Assembly: GCA_019234945.1 (NCBI GenBank)
Contig: JAFAKX010000067.1
Span: 1-50,637 of the forward strand
Length of the DNA: 50,637 bases
Source of the DNA: Silvibacterium sp.
Lineage (GTDB): Bacteria; Acidobacteriota; Terriglobia; Terriglobales; Acidobacteriaceae
Direction of reading: 5' to 3'
A model generated the notes under the pieces. It was not told where the DNA came from and made no database searches. It worked only from the letters and a program-made list of their open reading frames with translations. Position 1 is the first letter of the stretch. Each line of letters opens with the position of its first letter. Shown piece after piece: positions 29,080 to 39,889 of the stretch. A program made the translations under genes and the position numbers.

Positions 29080-29964
29080 CGCTCTACATGCAGCGGCAGG
29101 TCAGGTTGGACAGCCGGGTCCGGAAGCTGCGACAGGCATCAGTGTTCTCAGTCATTTGTAAGCATCACTATGCAAGCGAGCGGCCGCACTCGCGGGTGAT
29201 CCCGCGATTTTTGGGATTCTGATTTCGCGATTTTGAATTTTCGGCGGCGCTCGCTAGTTCTAAAATTCGTGGCCCGCGATTCAACACGCTGCGCACGGCC
29301 TTCTCTGGTCGAAGCGTCAGGCTCGTTTTCCGCCAGTGCGCCGGATCGCGGTTTCCATGGAAACAGGCATCACTCTCAGCGCGTTGTCCGGCTCGATTAC
29401 AAACGGCCTTAGTCTGTTTCCAAACGGTAGGGATGGCCCGAGACCAAGACGGAACTCGCTCCCATCTTTGAAGGGACCCGTCGTATGTTGAAACGACCGT
29501 TTGTTGGCCGCAATTCAGACATTTCGCCTCAAGGAGCGGGCGGTCAGCCACTCGCGTTAGCTCGTACCTGAAGGCTCGCTTCGCGAATGGTGTCATCGGA
29601 AATGAATTCTTGCAATTCTTGCGCCACGGCATCCGCCCTTCTTCTCCTCGGGCGCGCTGTTCCCACGCCCGAGGGACTGGAAGTCGGCGGATACAACGAG
29701 CGTCCCGATGGCCGAAAACGGGGCCGTCTCTCCTGATCGCAACCGCTGTCATCCTTGCGATCCCCACAGCGAAATTGCCTGCCGTGTTCGACAAGTCCAC
29801 GTCCCACCTGGTCGTGGCCCGTCTTCTCTGCGACCAATTCATTCGGTTCAACTGTGATGATGGCGAAAGTATCCATGTCGTGTTTCCCCTTTTAGTCGGA
29901 GCTGCCCGACCCGAATGCTATTCTGGGTTGCAGTGCACCCGCCAACCACATTCGGAGACATCCA

Positions 29965-31059
29965 ATGATTGCGGCGAAGCCAACGCCGGCATCCGAGACT
30001 CGGAGTCCCAGCACGAGACAGAGTTCCTACATTCCCACGCTGGACGGGTGGCGTGCCATTGCCATTGTATTGGTGATCGGCCTGCATTCTTCCCCGATGC
30101 TCAGCAATAGCCACACACGCTTCGGCGATTTGGCTCTGAAGTTGTTCCGCCATGGAGCATACGGAGTAGATATTTTTTTCGCGCTAAGCGGCTACCTGAT
30201 CAGTACCCTTCTCTTGCGGGAGAAGGAGCATACCGGTACGATCAGCCTCCGTCGATTCTATACACGCCGCGCTTTTCGCATCCTGCCGCCGGTCTTGATT
30301 TATCTGACTGTTTTGCGTTTGCTTGTTGAGCTGAAGAAATTGCCGCCAATTCCTGCAATCGATTTGATGCGCGTGCTCTTCTTCGCGCGGAATTATTTCC
30401 ATGGACCCTGGTACACGAAGCACTTCTGGTCCCTGGCAGTCGAGGAGCACTTTTACGCTTTTGCGCCACTGCTTCTCCTTCTGCTGCCATGGAAGTGGGC
30501 CCTCCGCATCGCGCTGATACTGATTGGGGTGTGTACAGGAATTCGGTGGTTTGAATTCGCACATCAGGCACACTTCCAGGGAGCCACGCTGGTGTTCCGC
30601 ACCGAGAACAGATTCGATGCTCTGTTATGGGGAGGGGTATATGCCCTGGTGCTGCGACGCGCCGAAATCAGCCAGTGGATTGCAGAACATGTGAGCGGGC
30701 CGGTAGTTGCAATCATTGGAGTAACCGCAGTGGTTTCACTGAACGTGTATTTAGCTGATGAAATCCGACGGGTCGTACTCGCGGCTTTAATGCCGCCGAT
30801 GATCACTTATACTGTGCTCCATCCTAAGGACCTAGCTGGGCGTTTCCTGGAACTGCCACTGATGCGTTGGATCGGGCGAATCTCTTACAGTTTATACATC
30901 TGGCAAATGCTCTTTTTGCCGGACACCGTGCGGCCGCTGGGCCGAGCTCAGTCGTTTCCGCTGGCTTTTGCCTGGATCCTACTGTGCGCGGTAACGAGCT
31001 ATTATCTGGCCGAAAAACCGATGATTCGTCTCGGGCACAGGCTGTCGACAGCTCCGTGA
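29965..31059 (+). CDS. Acyltransferase family 3 (OafA/YrhL-like)
   Basis: LDGWRAIAIVLVIGLHSS, FFALSGYLISTLLLREKE, HFWSLAVEEHFYAF. Confidence 0.92.
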   Translation: MIAAKPTPASETRSPSTRQSSYIPTLDGWRAIAIVLVIGLHSSPMLSNSHTRFGDLALKLFRHGAYGVDIFFALSGYLISTLLLREKEHTGTISLRRFYTRRAFRILPPVLIYLTVLRLLVELKKLPPIPAIDLMRVLFFARNYFHGPWYTKHFWSLAVEEHFYAFAPLLLLLLPWKWALRIALILIGVCTGIRWFEFAHQAHFQGATLVFRTENRFDALLWGGVYALVLRRAEISQWIAEHVSGPVVAIIGVTAVVSLNVYLADEIRRVVLAALMPPMITYTVLHPKDLAGRFLELPLMRWIGRISYSLYIWQMLFLPDTVRPLGRAQSFPLAFAWILLCAVTSYYLAEKPMIRLGHRLSTAP

Positions 31060-31194
31060 TAGCGGGGCATCCGGATTTCCGCCCGAGTACGTTCAACTGT
31101 GATCTTGAAGGTTCCGGAGGAGCGTTTGCGCTTATCGGAGGGCCCATTCACTGTCCAGATGGTGAGTACAAATCTCACAAAATCGGCCCGAGAC

Positions 31195-31246
<52 letters not shown>

Positions 31247-31369
31247 TTCAATAGATAGGTGCTGACGCGTGCGACCCATTTAGCAGCACTGTAGCGAACC
31301 GCGCACTGCCGGGTTTGTGGTTGACTCGCCACTTCGGACACATCGGAGGCAGACATGTTCGCCCGACTA

Positions 31370-31685
31370 TTGGCCCTGCATCTTGCTGCCGACGAGATAC
31401 GTCGGGGTGCTGTGACGCTTATGGCTTAAGGGCGGTCTCTCAGAAAGGCCCCGAGTTGCTCGTACTGGTCGCTGGCGATGAAATCCACGCCTGCGGCAAG
31501 TGCTGCGTTCCAGCGCTCCTCGACTGCGGCGAAGGAACCGAAATTGTAGCCATGGAACCATCCATTGCAACTGAGTTCTTTTTCTGTAGCGCCATCGAGA
31601 GTGTAGAAGCGAATCCACAAGCCCTGCTCATGCGCGTGCGCGACGAGTGAGCGAAGGCGCTCCTGGTCGGCCGCGGTCCAGTCGC
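31370..31685. repeat. 316-bp direct repeat copy 2 (3' end of GDPD-like gene plus downstream)
   Basis: See 27360-27675. Confidence 0.92.
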
Positions 31686-32421
31686 CGGCGTGGCGCTGGC
31701 CTCCTTGTTCAACGACGCTCCATGGGTTGTTCCACCAGCGGCGGTAGTTGCTGGCGCGCTCGGGCTCGATGACCTGCGGAGGGGCCATCGGATTCTCGGT
31801 ATGCGCATGGACGGCGCCGAAGACCAGAAGATTGCTGCCGACAGGGACCTGATCGTAGAACACTTTCTGCTGCGCGTCGGACTCGCCGGTGAGCACGAGG
31901 ATGGGACGCACGGTGAGCTTTTCGACGGCTGCAGGGTCGGCTGTCTTGGGAGCCGTGGTGAGCCAGTCCTGATACTTCGTCAGCAACGCCCACACGGCTT
32001 CGAGATGCTGCGGCTCTTCGGTTTTGAAGTCGAGATTCAGAGTGATGAGCGGCCAGTCGCCGTGATCGCCGTCTTTCAGGGCCTGTTCGACAATGGGGCG
32101 CACGCGATCGAAGAAGTAGTGCTCCATCGTGGGCTCGTGGCCGCTGACGGGTTCGCCGTGAGCGACGAGCGATGCAGACTTCCCTGTCTTTAAATCGGTG
32201 TACCAGTAGAGGTCCTGCTCGATGGCCAGCGGCGTTCCGGCGGAGAGCGCGCGGTCGATACGGTCATACCACCATTCGAAGTAGGGATAGCAGTTGTGCG
32301 CGTCCATGATGGTGCGCGCACCGGGATGGGCTGCGTCCTGCGCGGAGGCGAGCGGCGCCGCGAGCGGAGAAACCAGCGATGCGCAGAGAACCAACGACAG
32401 AGTGGAGCAAGGGCCGGGCAT
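31426..32421 (-). CDS. Glycerophosphodiester phosphodiesterase / PI-PLC-like secreted protein
   Basis: IMDAHNCYPYFEWWYDRIDRALSAGTPLAIEQDLYWY pattern; signal peptide. Confidence 0.65.
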   Translation of the reverse strand: MPGPCSTLSLVLCASLVSPLAAPLASAQDAAHPGARTIMDAHNCYPYFEWWYDRIDRALSAGTPLAIEQDLYWYTDLKTGKSASLVAHGEPVSGHEPTMEHYFFDRVRPIVEQALKDGDHGDWPLITLNLDFKTEEPQHLEAVWALLTKYQDWLTTAPKTADPAAVEKLTVRPILVLTGESDAQQKVFYDQVPVGSNLLVFGAVHAHTENPMAPPQVIEPERASNYRRWWNNPWSVVEQGGQRHAGDWTAADQERLRSLVAHAHEQGLWIRFYTLDGATEKELSCNGWFHGYNFGSFAAVEERWNAALAAGVDFIASDQYEQLGAFLRDRP

Positions 32422-32433
32422 GGTCGTTTCCTT

Positions 32434-33918
32434 TTAGTGCTTAAAGCCGATGTAAATAGGATTCCCGAAAAGCAGGAGCTGTCCCTGTGAGTCGCGAACT
32501 TCGGCGCGCAGCCAGTGGCGGGCGCCGTCGGCGGTCCACTTCAGGTCGAGGGTCTGATCCGTGGATGAGATCGATTGCTGGGGAAGGTCGGAGGATTCAT
32601 GGCCATCGAGCAGCAGGCCAACCATCGCTCCTTCACATCCAACGACGTGAATCTTCAGCGTGAGCGTTTCGCCTTTCTGCGGCTCCAGGTCGTCGCCCAT
32701 ATCTGCTGAACCTGCTGAGTCGTGCGCGTTTAGATCGAGAAGCTTATTCCGAGAGCCGGTGAAATCGAGGAAGACGTGCCCGGCGCGGACTCCGTCGAGG
32801 ATCGCGGCCACAGACAAATTCTGGGCGTGGACTACAGTTGTCGGGCTGCCGACGGAGCCAACTTTATCGAGCGGCCAGTCCGCGTGATGATTGTCGCTGC
32901 CTCCGATGGCGGTGACGCGATAGCCTTCACGAAGCTGCTGCTCCCAGAAATGAATACCGGGAAAGAAGCCATGCCCGCCGCCACCGTTCACGACTTCCAC
33001 CGCGGTGACCAGGCCCATATCGGCTGGGGTCTTCGGATTCCATCCGCATCCCATACAGATCTCTCCGGTGGGCGACTCAGGATGATTGATCGAGACGATG
33101 CCGCCGGCCTGTCGCGCGCTCCGGAACATCGTGTTCACGTCAGGGACCTGCGGCGTGCCGACACGGTAGTCGACGAAGAGCGTCGTGCCGAAGAGGTTTG
33201 CGTGGCCGTAGAAGGTGGTCAGCTCGCGTCCCGGGATGAACAGCAGCTTGTCGAAATAAGGCTGCAGCTCGCGCATCGCATCGTATTGGGCCGTCGTGTT
33301 GTGGTCAGTGATGGCGATGAAGTCAAGGCCACGGCGCGCGGCAGCGTCCACGGTGAAGAAGAGCGGACAGGGCGCGGGCTTTCCACTCTGGCTGGGGCAG
33401 CTTCCATCGCTGTGCGCGTTGTGCATGTGCAGATCGCCGCGATACCAGCCGGGGCGGTCGTTGAGCGGCTGCTCCGTGAACGAAGTGTCGTCGATGACCC
33501 GGTTGAAGTAAATTTCGGCGCGATAGCGCGAGGTCACATTGGGCCGGATATTCGGAACGGCAATCTGCAGCTTCCATTTGCCTGGGATGATGGTTCCAGG
33601 CAGATAGGACGGCGTCGCATCGGTTTCGCTGATCGTGAAGTGATCCTTGTTGCCTCCGCTGGCTCCGCGAAAACGGACGGGATCGGCGATACCGAGGTCG
33701 AGCACGGTGTGATCGGCCTTGCCGAGGTTTTCGAAATATACGGTAATGCGGTGAACGCCGGACGGAACCTCGAACGGGATCTCAAAGTATGTCTGGTTCT
33801 GGGAAGGATGCACCTCACCCTGAAGCACGAGATGGGGTGTGGGAGGCGTTTCGGCAGCATGCACCAGGGCGAGCGCAGCAGCGAAGAAGAGCAGCAGCAG
33901 AGAGAGCTTTCGCGGCAT
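32434..33918 (-). CDS. CehA/McbA-like PHP-domain metallohydrolase, secreted
   Basis: YRGDLHMHNAHSDG, RGLDFIAITDHNTTAQYD, GRELTTFYGHANLFG, signal peptide. Confidence 0.85.
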   Translation of the reverse strand: MPRKLSLLLLFFAAALALVHAAETPPTPHLVLQGEVHPSQNQTYFEIPFEVPSGVHRITVYFENLGKADHTVLDLGIADPVRFRGASGGNKDHFTISETDATPSYLPGTIIPGKWKLQIAVPNIRPNVTSRYRAEIYFNRVIDDTSFTEQPLNDRPGWYRGDLHMHNAHSDGSCPSQSGKPAPCPLFFTVDAAARRGLDFIAITDHNTTAQYDAMRELQPYFDKLLFIPGRELTTFYGHANLFGTTLFVDYRVGTPQVPDVNTMFRSARQAGGIVSINHPESPTGEICMGCGWNPKTPADMGLVTAVEVVNGGGGHGFFPGIHFWEQQLREGYRVTAIGGSDNHHADWPLDKVGSVGSPTTVVHAQNLSVAAILDGVRAGHVFLDFTGSRNKLLDLNAHDSAGSADMGDDLEPQKGETLTLKIHVVGCEGAMVGLLLDGHESSDLPQQSISSTDQTLDLKWTADGARHWLRAEVRDSQGQLLLFGNPIYIGFKH

Positions 33919-33988
33919 CGTTTCGATCGAATTGTGACGAAGTTCGGAGGCCGGAAGAACTTTCCGGCCTTCGATGTTGTTGTGCGGG

Positions 33989-36900
33989 CTACCAGGAGAG
34001 CCGCAGCGCGAACTGCATCACGCGCGGATCGCCGGAGAGGGTAGTGATGCTGGCGACACCACCGCTGGTGGTGTTGCCGCTCGGCTGGCCAAACAAGGGT
34101 GTATTGGCTACGTTGAAGACCTCCCAGCGTGCCTCGAGATTATAACGCTCGGTAAAGGGGAACTCCTTCATGAGCGCCGCGTCGAAGACATCGGTGTGGG
34201 GTCCGCGCAGTGGGTTGCGGCTGACGTTGCCGATTGTGCCGACAGCGGTCGTCGCGTAGGCATCTGCAGTTGAAGAGGACAGCTTCCCGCAGGCTTTGTT
34301 CTTGCTGACAAAGAACCAGCAGTCGGGATCGCCCACGACATGCGGCGTGCCGACCAGGTTCGGCACGGCGGTGGTGTAACCGTACGGATCAAGTGCCGCG
34401 TTGTGGACGCCGTCGTTTTCATTCACCTGGAAGGGATGTCCGCTGTAGTAGGTGTAGACGCCGGACGTCCTCCAGTCCCCGAGGATCCACGCCAGCGCGC
34501 CACTGTTCAGCATCGGCCTCCCGTGACCGAACGGCAGCTGATAGACATAGCTCACGGAGACGCGATTCGGGATGTCGAAATCGCTGGGGCCATACCAGGC
34601 GGCGTAGTCGCGACCGTTGGGCGCGTCGCCGGAGCTGGATTCGAGCTCTTCTGGAGTGTTGTCGAGGCTGCGTGAGTGAGTGAATGCGGCTCTCACGCTG
34701 AGCCCGTTGGTGAAGCGGCGTGTGAGGGCGGCCTGCAGCCCGTTGTAGTTTCCGAATCCAATCGGCGAAGTGAATTCGACCTGACCGAAGTTGGGATACG
34801 GAATCACGCCGGTGCTCACATTTCCGGCAATGATGGGCTGGTTGTAGTTCGAGAGCACGTCGAGGTGCGTGGACTTGGTTCCGACGTAATCGACCTGCGC
34901 GGTCCACGCGCTTCCGATTTCACGCTGGAAGCCGAGGCTCCACTGCTGAACGTTTGGCGTGGGGTTGTGATTGGCTGAGGCGCGGATATGAAATGCCTGC
35001 AGCGCATTGAAGTTGATGGTGCTCGGGTCAAGGAAGTTGGACGGGAAGCCGACCGAGGGAGTCAGGACGGGAGTAGTGGTGCTTGCGATCGTCTTGTTGA
35101 CAAGAAAGGGAGGATTGAGGGCGAGCTGGTCTTCGCTGCCGATGCGCTCAAACAGCGAGTAGTAGTAGCCGTATCCTCCGCGGATGACGGTCTTCGTATC
35201 GGGCGAGAAAGCGAAGCCGATGCGCGGACCGAAGTTCTTGGTGTTGGGCTCGACCAGCGAGCGGTCCTGGATGGAGCCGCCGGTGGCGAAGACGAGCGAG
35301 CCGTTGCCGCCATTGCCGTTCGGATTGAAGTTGGCTATGCGGTTCTTGCCTTCCATCACCGGGGTGGCGAAGTCATAGCGCAGGCCGAGGTTGACCGTCA
35401 ACTTTGGCGTGACCTTCCAGTCGTCCTCGACGAAGCCGGAAGCCATCCAGAGGCGCTGGTCGACGAAGTCCACATTGGTGAGCTGCGTGTACTCGGTGGC
35501 CCCGAGCAAACCATCAGCATAGGAGAGGCCGGTGCCGGAAAGGCACTTTCCGGGCGCGCTGTGCTGGCAGGTGAAGACACCGGTAAAGGTGAGATCGCCA
35601 CGCGTGCCGGGCTCGTCCTGGAAGAGATTTCTCATCGGCGCGTAGATGCTGACGCCGAACTTCAGCGAGTGCCTTCCCTTTGTCATCGAGAAGGTGTCGT
35701 TGTATTGGTACTGCATTGGGACCTGCCGTTTCGGCAGAAAGTCCGGCGAGCCTTCAAAGGCGAAGTTCGAGAATTGCGTGAGGGGAACACCGCCGCCCTT
35801 GGCCGGATTCGTTGGAATTCCGGGCACAAAGTCTCCGGCGAACTGCGTTAGACCAAACGGCTGCTGCTGCGCGTAAGAGAAATTGCGGGTCCAGCCAAAG
35901 CGAAACTCATTCACCATGCTTTGATTGAAGATGTGCGTCCAGCCGAGCACGGCGCTGTGCGCCAGCAGTTTCTGGTCGCCCCATGCCGAGGTCGAGGTGC
36001 CGTCGGCGAGACCACCGAGGTAACCTGGAATCGAGCGATAACGGTTGGAATAATTGTAGCGACCGAAGACCGTATCGTTCGGAGACGGCGCCCAATCGAC
36101 ACGACCGTCATAGCTGTCATTGTTGTCGATAGCCAGCGCGTTGCGCACAAAGTTGTTGACGTTCGGCGGGCTTCCGGGAGTAGTCGCATTGGGCAGCGGG
36201 AAGAGCGTCATCAGCGCAGCAACGGAGGAATCGATCCTTCCCGAAGGAATGGTGTTGTTCGCGAAAGGCTGGCAGTTCGAGCCTGAATACGCAGGCGCGC
36301 AGGTGGTGGGATCGTAGATCGTGGGATAGGTGACCCCCACGGCAGCGGCGGTCGCGGGGCTGAAGTCACCGATGCGCTCATTCGGCAGCGGAACAGTCGC
36401 CGTGCGCGAGACGCCCTGCTTGATGCGAGTTCCCTCGTAGTTGAAGAAGAAAAACAGCTTGTTCTTGAGGATCGGACCGCCGAGGTTGGCGCCGAACTGG
36501 TTTTGGTTATTCTCCGGCTTGCGCAGGCCATGTCGGTCAGAGAAGAAATCGTTCGCGTCGAAGTACTGGTTGCGGACGTACTCGTAGGCGAGTCCGTGGA
36601 ACTGGTTGGAGCCACCCCTCGTGTTTACTGAAACGACGCCGCCCGGGCTGCGGCCATATTCGGCCGAGTAGGGATTGGTGATGACGTTGAATTCGGCGAT
36701 CGTATCCACTGAGGGGTGCGACGACTCGGTGCTCAGCTCCTGGACGTTCTCAGAAAAAGTATTGTTATCGATACCGTCAAGAATGAAGTTGTTCTGGAGT
36801 GAGTGGACGCCGTTTACGTTGAAGTCGCCGACGCGGCCAGCCGAGGTTGCTCCACTCTGCTGCGTGTAACGCGCAATCTGCACGCCGGGAACAGTGCGCA

Positions 36901-37375
36901 GTAAGTCGTCCCAATTGCGGAGATAAAGCGGTGTCTGCTCAATAGTGATAGAGCCGATCACGGTGCTGATGGAGGCGTCGTCGGGAGAGAGCAGCGGCGC
37001 TGCGGCCTCAACCTTGACGGTCTGCTGCTCTGACCCCACCTCTAAATGGAAGTCTTCGCGGGCCCTTTGTCCCACGGTCAGCGTGACGGTTTCATGTATG
37101 GTATCGAAACCGGGCTGACTCACGCTGAGCGAGTACGGCCCGATCGGAAGGTCCTGGAAGGAGTAGAGTCCAGCGCCGTCCGTGCGGACGATGCGGCTGT
37201 ATCCAGTTGCCGGATTCGTGACACTTACTGTCACGTTTTGAAGGACCGCGCCGGTGGGATCGGTGACGAGTCCGGATAAGTTTGCGGTGTTGACCTGGGC
37301 CTGGAGAACCAATCCCGCTGTGAGAAGCAGGAGGAACATGAAGAATTGTCGAAGTGGTGCACGCGTCATTGCCAA
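33989..37375 (-). CDS. TonB-dependent receptor-like protein with carboxypeptidase regulatory-like domain (Oar-like)
   Basis: 1128 aa; NLSGLVTDPTGAVLQNVTVSVTNPATGYSRIVRTDGAGLYSFQDLPIGPYSLSV; plug/barrel features; C-terminal ALRLSW. Confidence 0.9.
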   Translation of the reverse strand: MAMTRAPLRQFFMFLLLLTAGLVLQAQVNTANLSGLVTDPTGAVLQNVTVSVTNPATGYSRIVRTDGAGLYSFQDLPIGPYSLSVSQPGFDTIHETVTLTVGQRAREDFHLEVGSEQQTVKVEAAAPLLSPDDASISTVIGSITIEQTPLYLRNWDDLLRTVPGVQIARYTQQSGATSAGRVGDFNVNGVHSLQNNFILDGIDNNTFSENVQELSTESSHPSVDTIAEFNVITNPYSAEYGRSPGGVVSVNTRGGSNQFHGLAYEYVRNQYFDANDFFSDRHGLRKPENNQNQFGANLGGPILKNKLFFFFNYEGTRIKQGVSRTATVPLPNERIGDFSPATAAAVGVTYPTIYDPTTCAPAYSGSNCQPFANNTIPSGRIDSSVAALMTLFPLPNATTPGSPPNVNNFVRNALAIDNNDSYDGRVDWAPSPNDTVFGRYNYSNRYRSIPGYLGGLADGTSTSAWGDQKLLAHSAVLGWTHIFNQSMVNEFRFGWTRNFSYAQQQPFGLTQFAGDFVPGIPTNPAKGGGVPLTQFSNFAFEGSPDFLPKRQVPMQYQYNDTFSMTKGRHSLKFGVSIYAPMRNLFQDEPGTRGDLTFTGVFTCQHSAPGKCLSGTGLSYADGLLGATEYTQLTNVDFVDQRLWMASGFVEDDWKVTPKLTVNLGLRYDFATPVMEGKNRIANFNPNGNGGNGSLVFATGGSIQDRSLVEPNTKNFGPRIGFAFSPDTKTVIRGGYGYYYSLFERIGSEDQLALNPPFLVNKTIASTTTPVLTPSVGFPSNFLDPSTINFNALQAFHIRASANHNPTPNVQQWSLGFQREIGSAWTAQVDYVGTKSTHLDVLSNYNQPIIAGNVSTGVIPYPNFGQVEFTSPIGFGNYNGLQAALTRRFTNGLSVRAAFTHSRSLDNTPEELESSSGDAPNGRDYAAWYGPSDFDIPNRVSVSYVYQLPFGHGRPMLNSGALAWILGDWRTSGVYTYYSGHPFQVNENDGVHNAALDPYGYTTAVPNLVGTPHVVGDPDCWFFVSKNKACGKLSSSTADAYATTAVGTIGNVSRNPLRGPHTDVFDAALMKEFPFTERYNLEARWEVFNVANTPLFGQPSGNTTSGGVASITTLSGDPRVMQFALRLSW

Positions 37376-37847
37376 ATCCTCTAAGAATTGGGAAGTAATT
37401 ATCGAAAGGAGAATTGGTATCCGGAGCAGACACCGGACCCAAAAGAAAAGAAACGATGTCCCTATTCTGCAATGGAAGTATTACTGGAAAGTAAACACCG
37501 GTTATTGCAGGACGATGAACCCCTGGCACTCGACGTGCTTAAGATCGCACTGGGCCTAGGCAATTTTCAATCGGGATTGCAATTTGAACCGAAACATGTT
37601 TGAGGAACGTGACTTCCTTGGAGGTAAAGGAGTTCTTACTTGCCCGTCCTATCGCGAGAACATCCAGCGCGCGACCGCGGTCCGCAAACGATATGAAAAC
37701 ACTGGCTCTTTAACGTTCAGCAACCATTATTCTGCATGCGCTTGAAAACTAAAGTTTCGGGGTCGAGCCCATTTACGACGACGAATTCCTTACGTCAGAT
37801 ATTAACATCCGAGGAGGAGTTCATAAACGCGAGGAGCAATCGCCGCT

Positions 37848-39863
37848 ATGTTGATGACACAGCGTCGTCGAAAGATCGACCATCTTAGTCCCGCAGCTTG
37901 GCAACGCAAATTTATATACGGGATTTTTCTTTTCGCCGCGGTATTTATCAGTATCAGCATTCCGGATCGCAATTCTAGCGGGATCAACTTTGGGCAGGAC
38001 ACATTCATCAGGATGAGTAAGTCTGCACTGTTGGCGGGAAAAATCAGGCTCGCGCAGGTGTTGTCTCCAAATGTCGTTGAAGCAGCAACCGGCTCTACAT
38101 CAACTCCAACTGGTGCAACGCTAACTCCCGGTCCGATCCAATTTCCCGCTGGTTTCATGAAATCGGTAAAAAGTTACGGGGCCGTGGGCAATGGAATTGC
38201 GGATGATACGGCGGCTATCCAGGCAGCTTTAAATGACGGACGCAGCGACGCGTCAGGCAACTATTATGGGCTACCGAAGGCTCTTTATTTCCCGCCAGGC
38301 AAGTATCGTGTCACCGACACTCTGTCATGGAATGGTTGCTGCGTCTCCCTGCAAGGCGCGGGTACTTCGTCCAGCATTATCTTTCTTGCACCTGGCTCTT
38401 CAGGTTTCAACGGACCTGGCGCCAAACCGGTCATTTTAACTCCCGGCGGAAATGCTTCATTTCATCAAAATATCCGGGACATAGGAATCGAAGTCGGTTC
38501 CAACAATCCCGGCGCAGTGGGCGTGGACTTTATTTCGAATAACACTGGTGGTCTGAATGATGTTTCGATCACTAGCGACGACGGGCAGGGGATTGCCGGT
38601 CTTTCGCTAACGCGCCACTATCCCGGCCCCATGATGATCAAGAACCTATATATCCATGGCTTTCAAGTGGGAATTACGACTGCCGCCTACGAATATGGCG
38701 TGACCATCGAGGGTCTTTCTCTCCTCGCCCAAACTGTCGCCGGGCTCAATCTCGCGCAGCAGGACGTAAGTATCCGTAATTTGTATAGCCACAACACGAT
38801 GCCGGCCGTGATCAATAAGGGCGGCTTCGTGTCGATCCTCGATGCGTCGCTCACGGGCGGCAGGCAGTCTTTGCAGGCAATCCAATACAGCGGCGGCGGG
38901 GGCGGCCTTTATCTGAGAAATATCTCTTCCACAGGCTACAGCCAAACTGTGCTGGACTCAAGCGGAACCGTTCCCGTCTCTCAGTCGGGAACCATCGCCG
39001 AATATGTCTCTGGAACGCCGCAGGCCCTGGCCGGCACTCCTGTTCCTCATAGCCTTAATCTGCCTGTCCAGGAAACTCCTGCTTTTTCCGATACAAATCT
39101 CTCTAACTGGGCCGCATTTACCCCTTCTTTTTATGGGGACACTTCAACTCTGCAGGCGACTCTCAACAGCGGCGCCTCCACGATTTATTTTCCCTTCGGG
39201 GCCTATCTTGCCTATAACGAAGCGGCAGTTACAGTGCCTGATACCGTGCATCGTATCGTCGGGTTTTCTTCCGTCGTGAATGGAAGCACCGCAGGCGCCA
39301 ACGGCGGAGGGGTTCGTTTAATTGTAGATAGCACGAGCACTTCGCCATTAGTTGTAGAGCAGTTTGGATATGGCATCAAAGTCGATCAGCAGGGTACCCG
39401 GCCCGTCGTGATAAAGAACGGCAGGTATACGTATACGAGTTATCCGGGAGCCGGTAATCTATTCCTGGAAGATGTGGAGCTGCCCCAAACTACATTTCAG
39501 GCAGGTCAATCGGTCTGGGCGCGCCAGCTCGATGATGAATTCACTGGCACGAAAATCACAAATAATGGGAACCTTTGGATTCTAGGACTTAAGACGGAGC
39601 AGCCGGGCATTGTCATCGACACTGCCCCTGGGGGACAGACTGAACTTCTCGGCAATGTGATTTATCCTGTACGAACGATGCCTGCGAATTCAATTGCATT
39701 CCAGGACACCGATGCGAATGTCTCCTACCTCTATACTGAGTCTGTGTACTGCAGTACCTGCGGTTACGGCGTTCAGGTTTCCGAGACGCGCGACGGTGTC
39801 AACAATCAATTGGGGTCCAATCAGGGTCTGCGCTACGTAATGCACTTGTTTGTCGGCTACTGA
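37848..39863 (+). CDS. Pectate-lyase-superfamily (right-handed beta-helix) protein
   Basis: MKSVKSYGAVGNGIADDTAAIQAALND..ALYFPPGKYRVTDTLSW. Confidence 0.82.
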   Translation: MLMTQRRRKIDHLSPAAWQRKFIYGIFLFAAVFISISIPDRNSSGINFGQDTFIRMSKSALLAGKIRLAQVLSPNVVEAATGSTSTPTGATLTPGPIQFPAGFMKSVKSYGAVGNGIADDTAAIQAALNDGRSDASGNYYGLPKALYFPPGKYRVTDTLSWNGCCVSLQGAGTSSSIIFLAPGSSGFNGPGAKPVILTPGGNASFHQNIRDIGIEVGSNNPGAVGVDFISNNTGGLNDVSITSDDGQGIAGLSLTRHYPGPMMIKNLYIHGFQVGITTAAYEYGVTIEGLSLLAQTVAGLNLAQQDVSIRNLYSHNTMPAVINKGGFVSILDASLTGGRQSLQAIQYSGGGGGLYLRNISSTGYSQTVLDSSGTVPVSQSGTIAEYVSGTPQALAGTPVPHSLNLPVQETPAFSDTNLSNWAAFTPSFYGDTSTLQATLNSGASTIYFPFGAYLAYNEAAVTVPDTVHRIVGFSSVVNGSTAGANGGGVRLIVDSTSTSPLVVEQFGYGIKVDQQGTRPVVIKNGRYTYTSYPGAGNLFLEDVELPQTTFQAGQSVWARQLDDEFTGTKITNNGNLWILGLKTEQPGIVIDTAPGGQTELLGNVIYPVRTMPANSIAFQDTDANVSYLYTESVYCSTCGYGVQVSETRDGVNNQLGSNQGLRYVMHLFVGY

Positions 39864-39889
39864 ACATTTCAATCCAACTCACGCGGGGT

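Noticed and set aside
32776-35851. Long plus-strand ORFs (32776-34044, 34988-35851) opposite the PHP-domain and TonB-receptor genes
   Set aside because: Shadow ORFs of high-GC coding sequence; the minus-strand proteins have clear family motifs and the plus-strand ones have none.
37469-37603. Possible 44-codon ORF MEVLLESKHRLLQDDEPLALDVLKIALGLGNFQSGLQFEPKHV
   Set aside because: No Shine-Dalgarno seen and no recognisable homology; left as unsupported.
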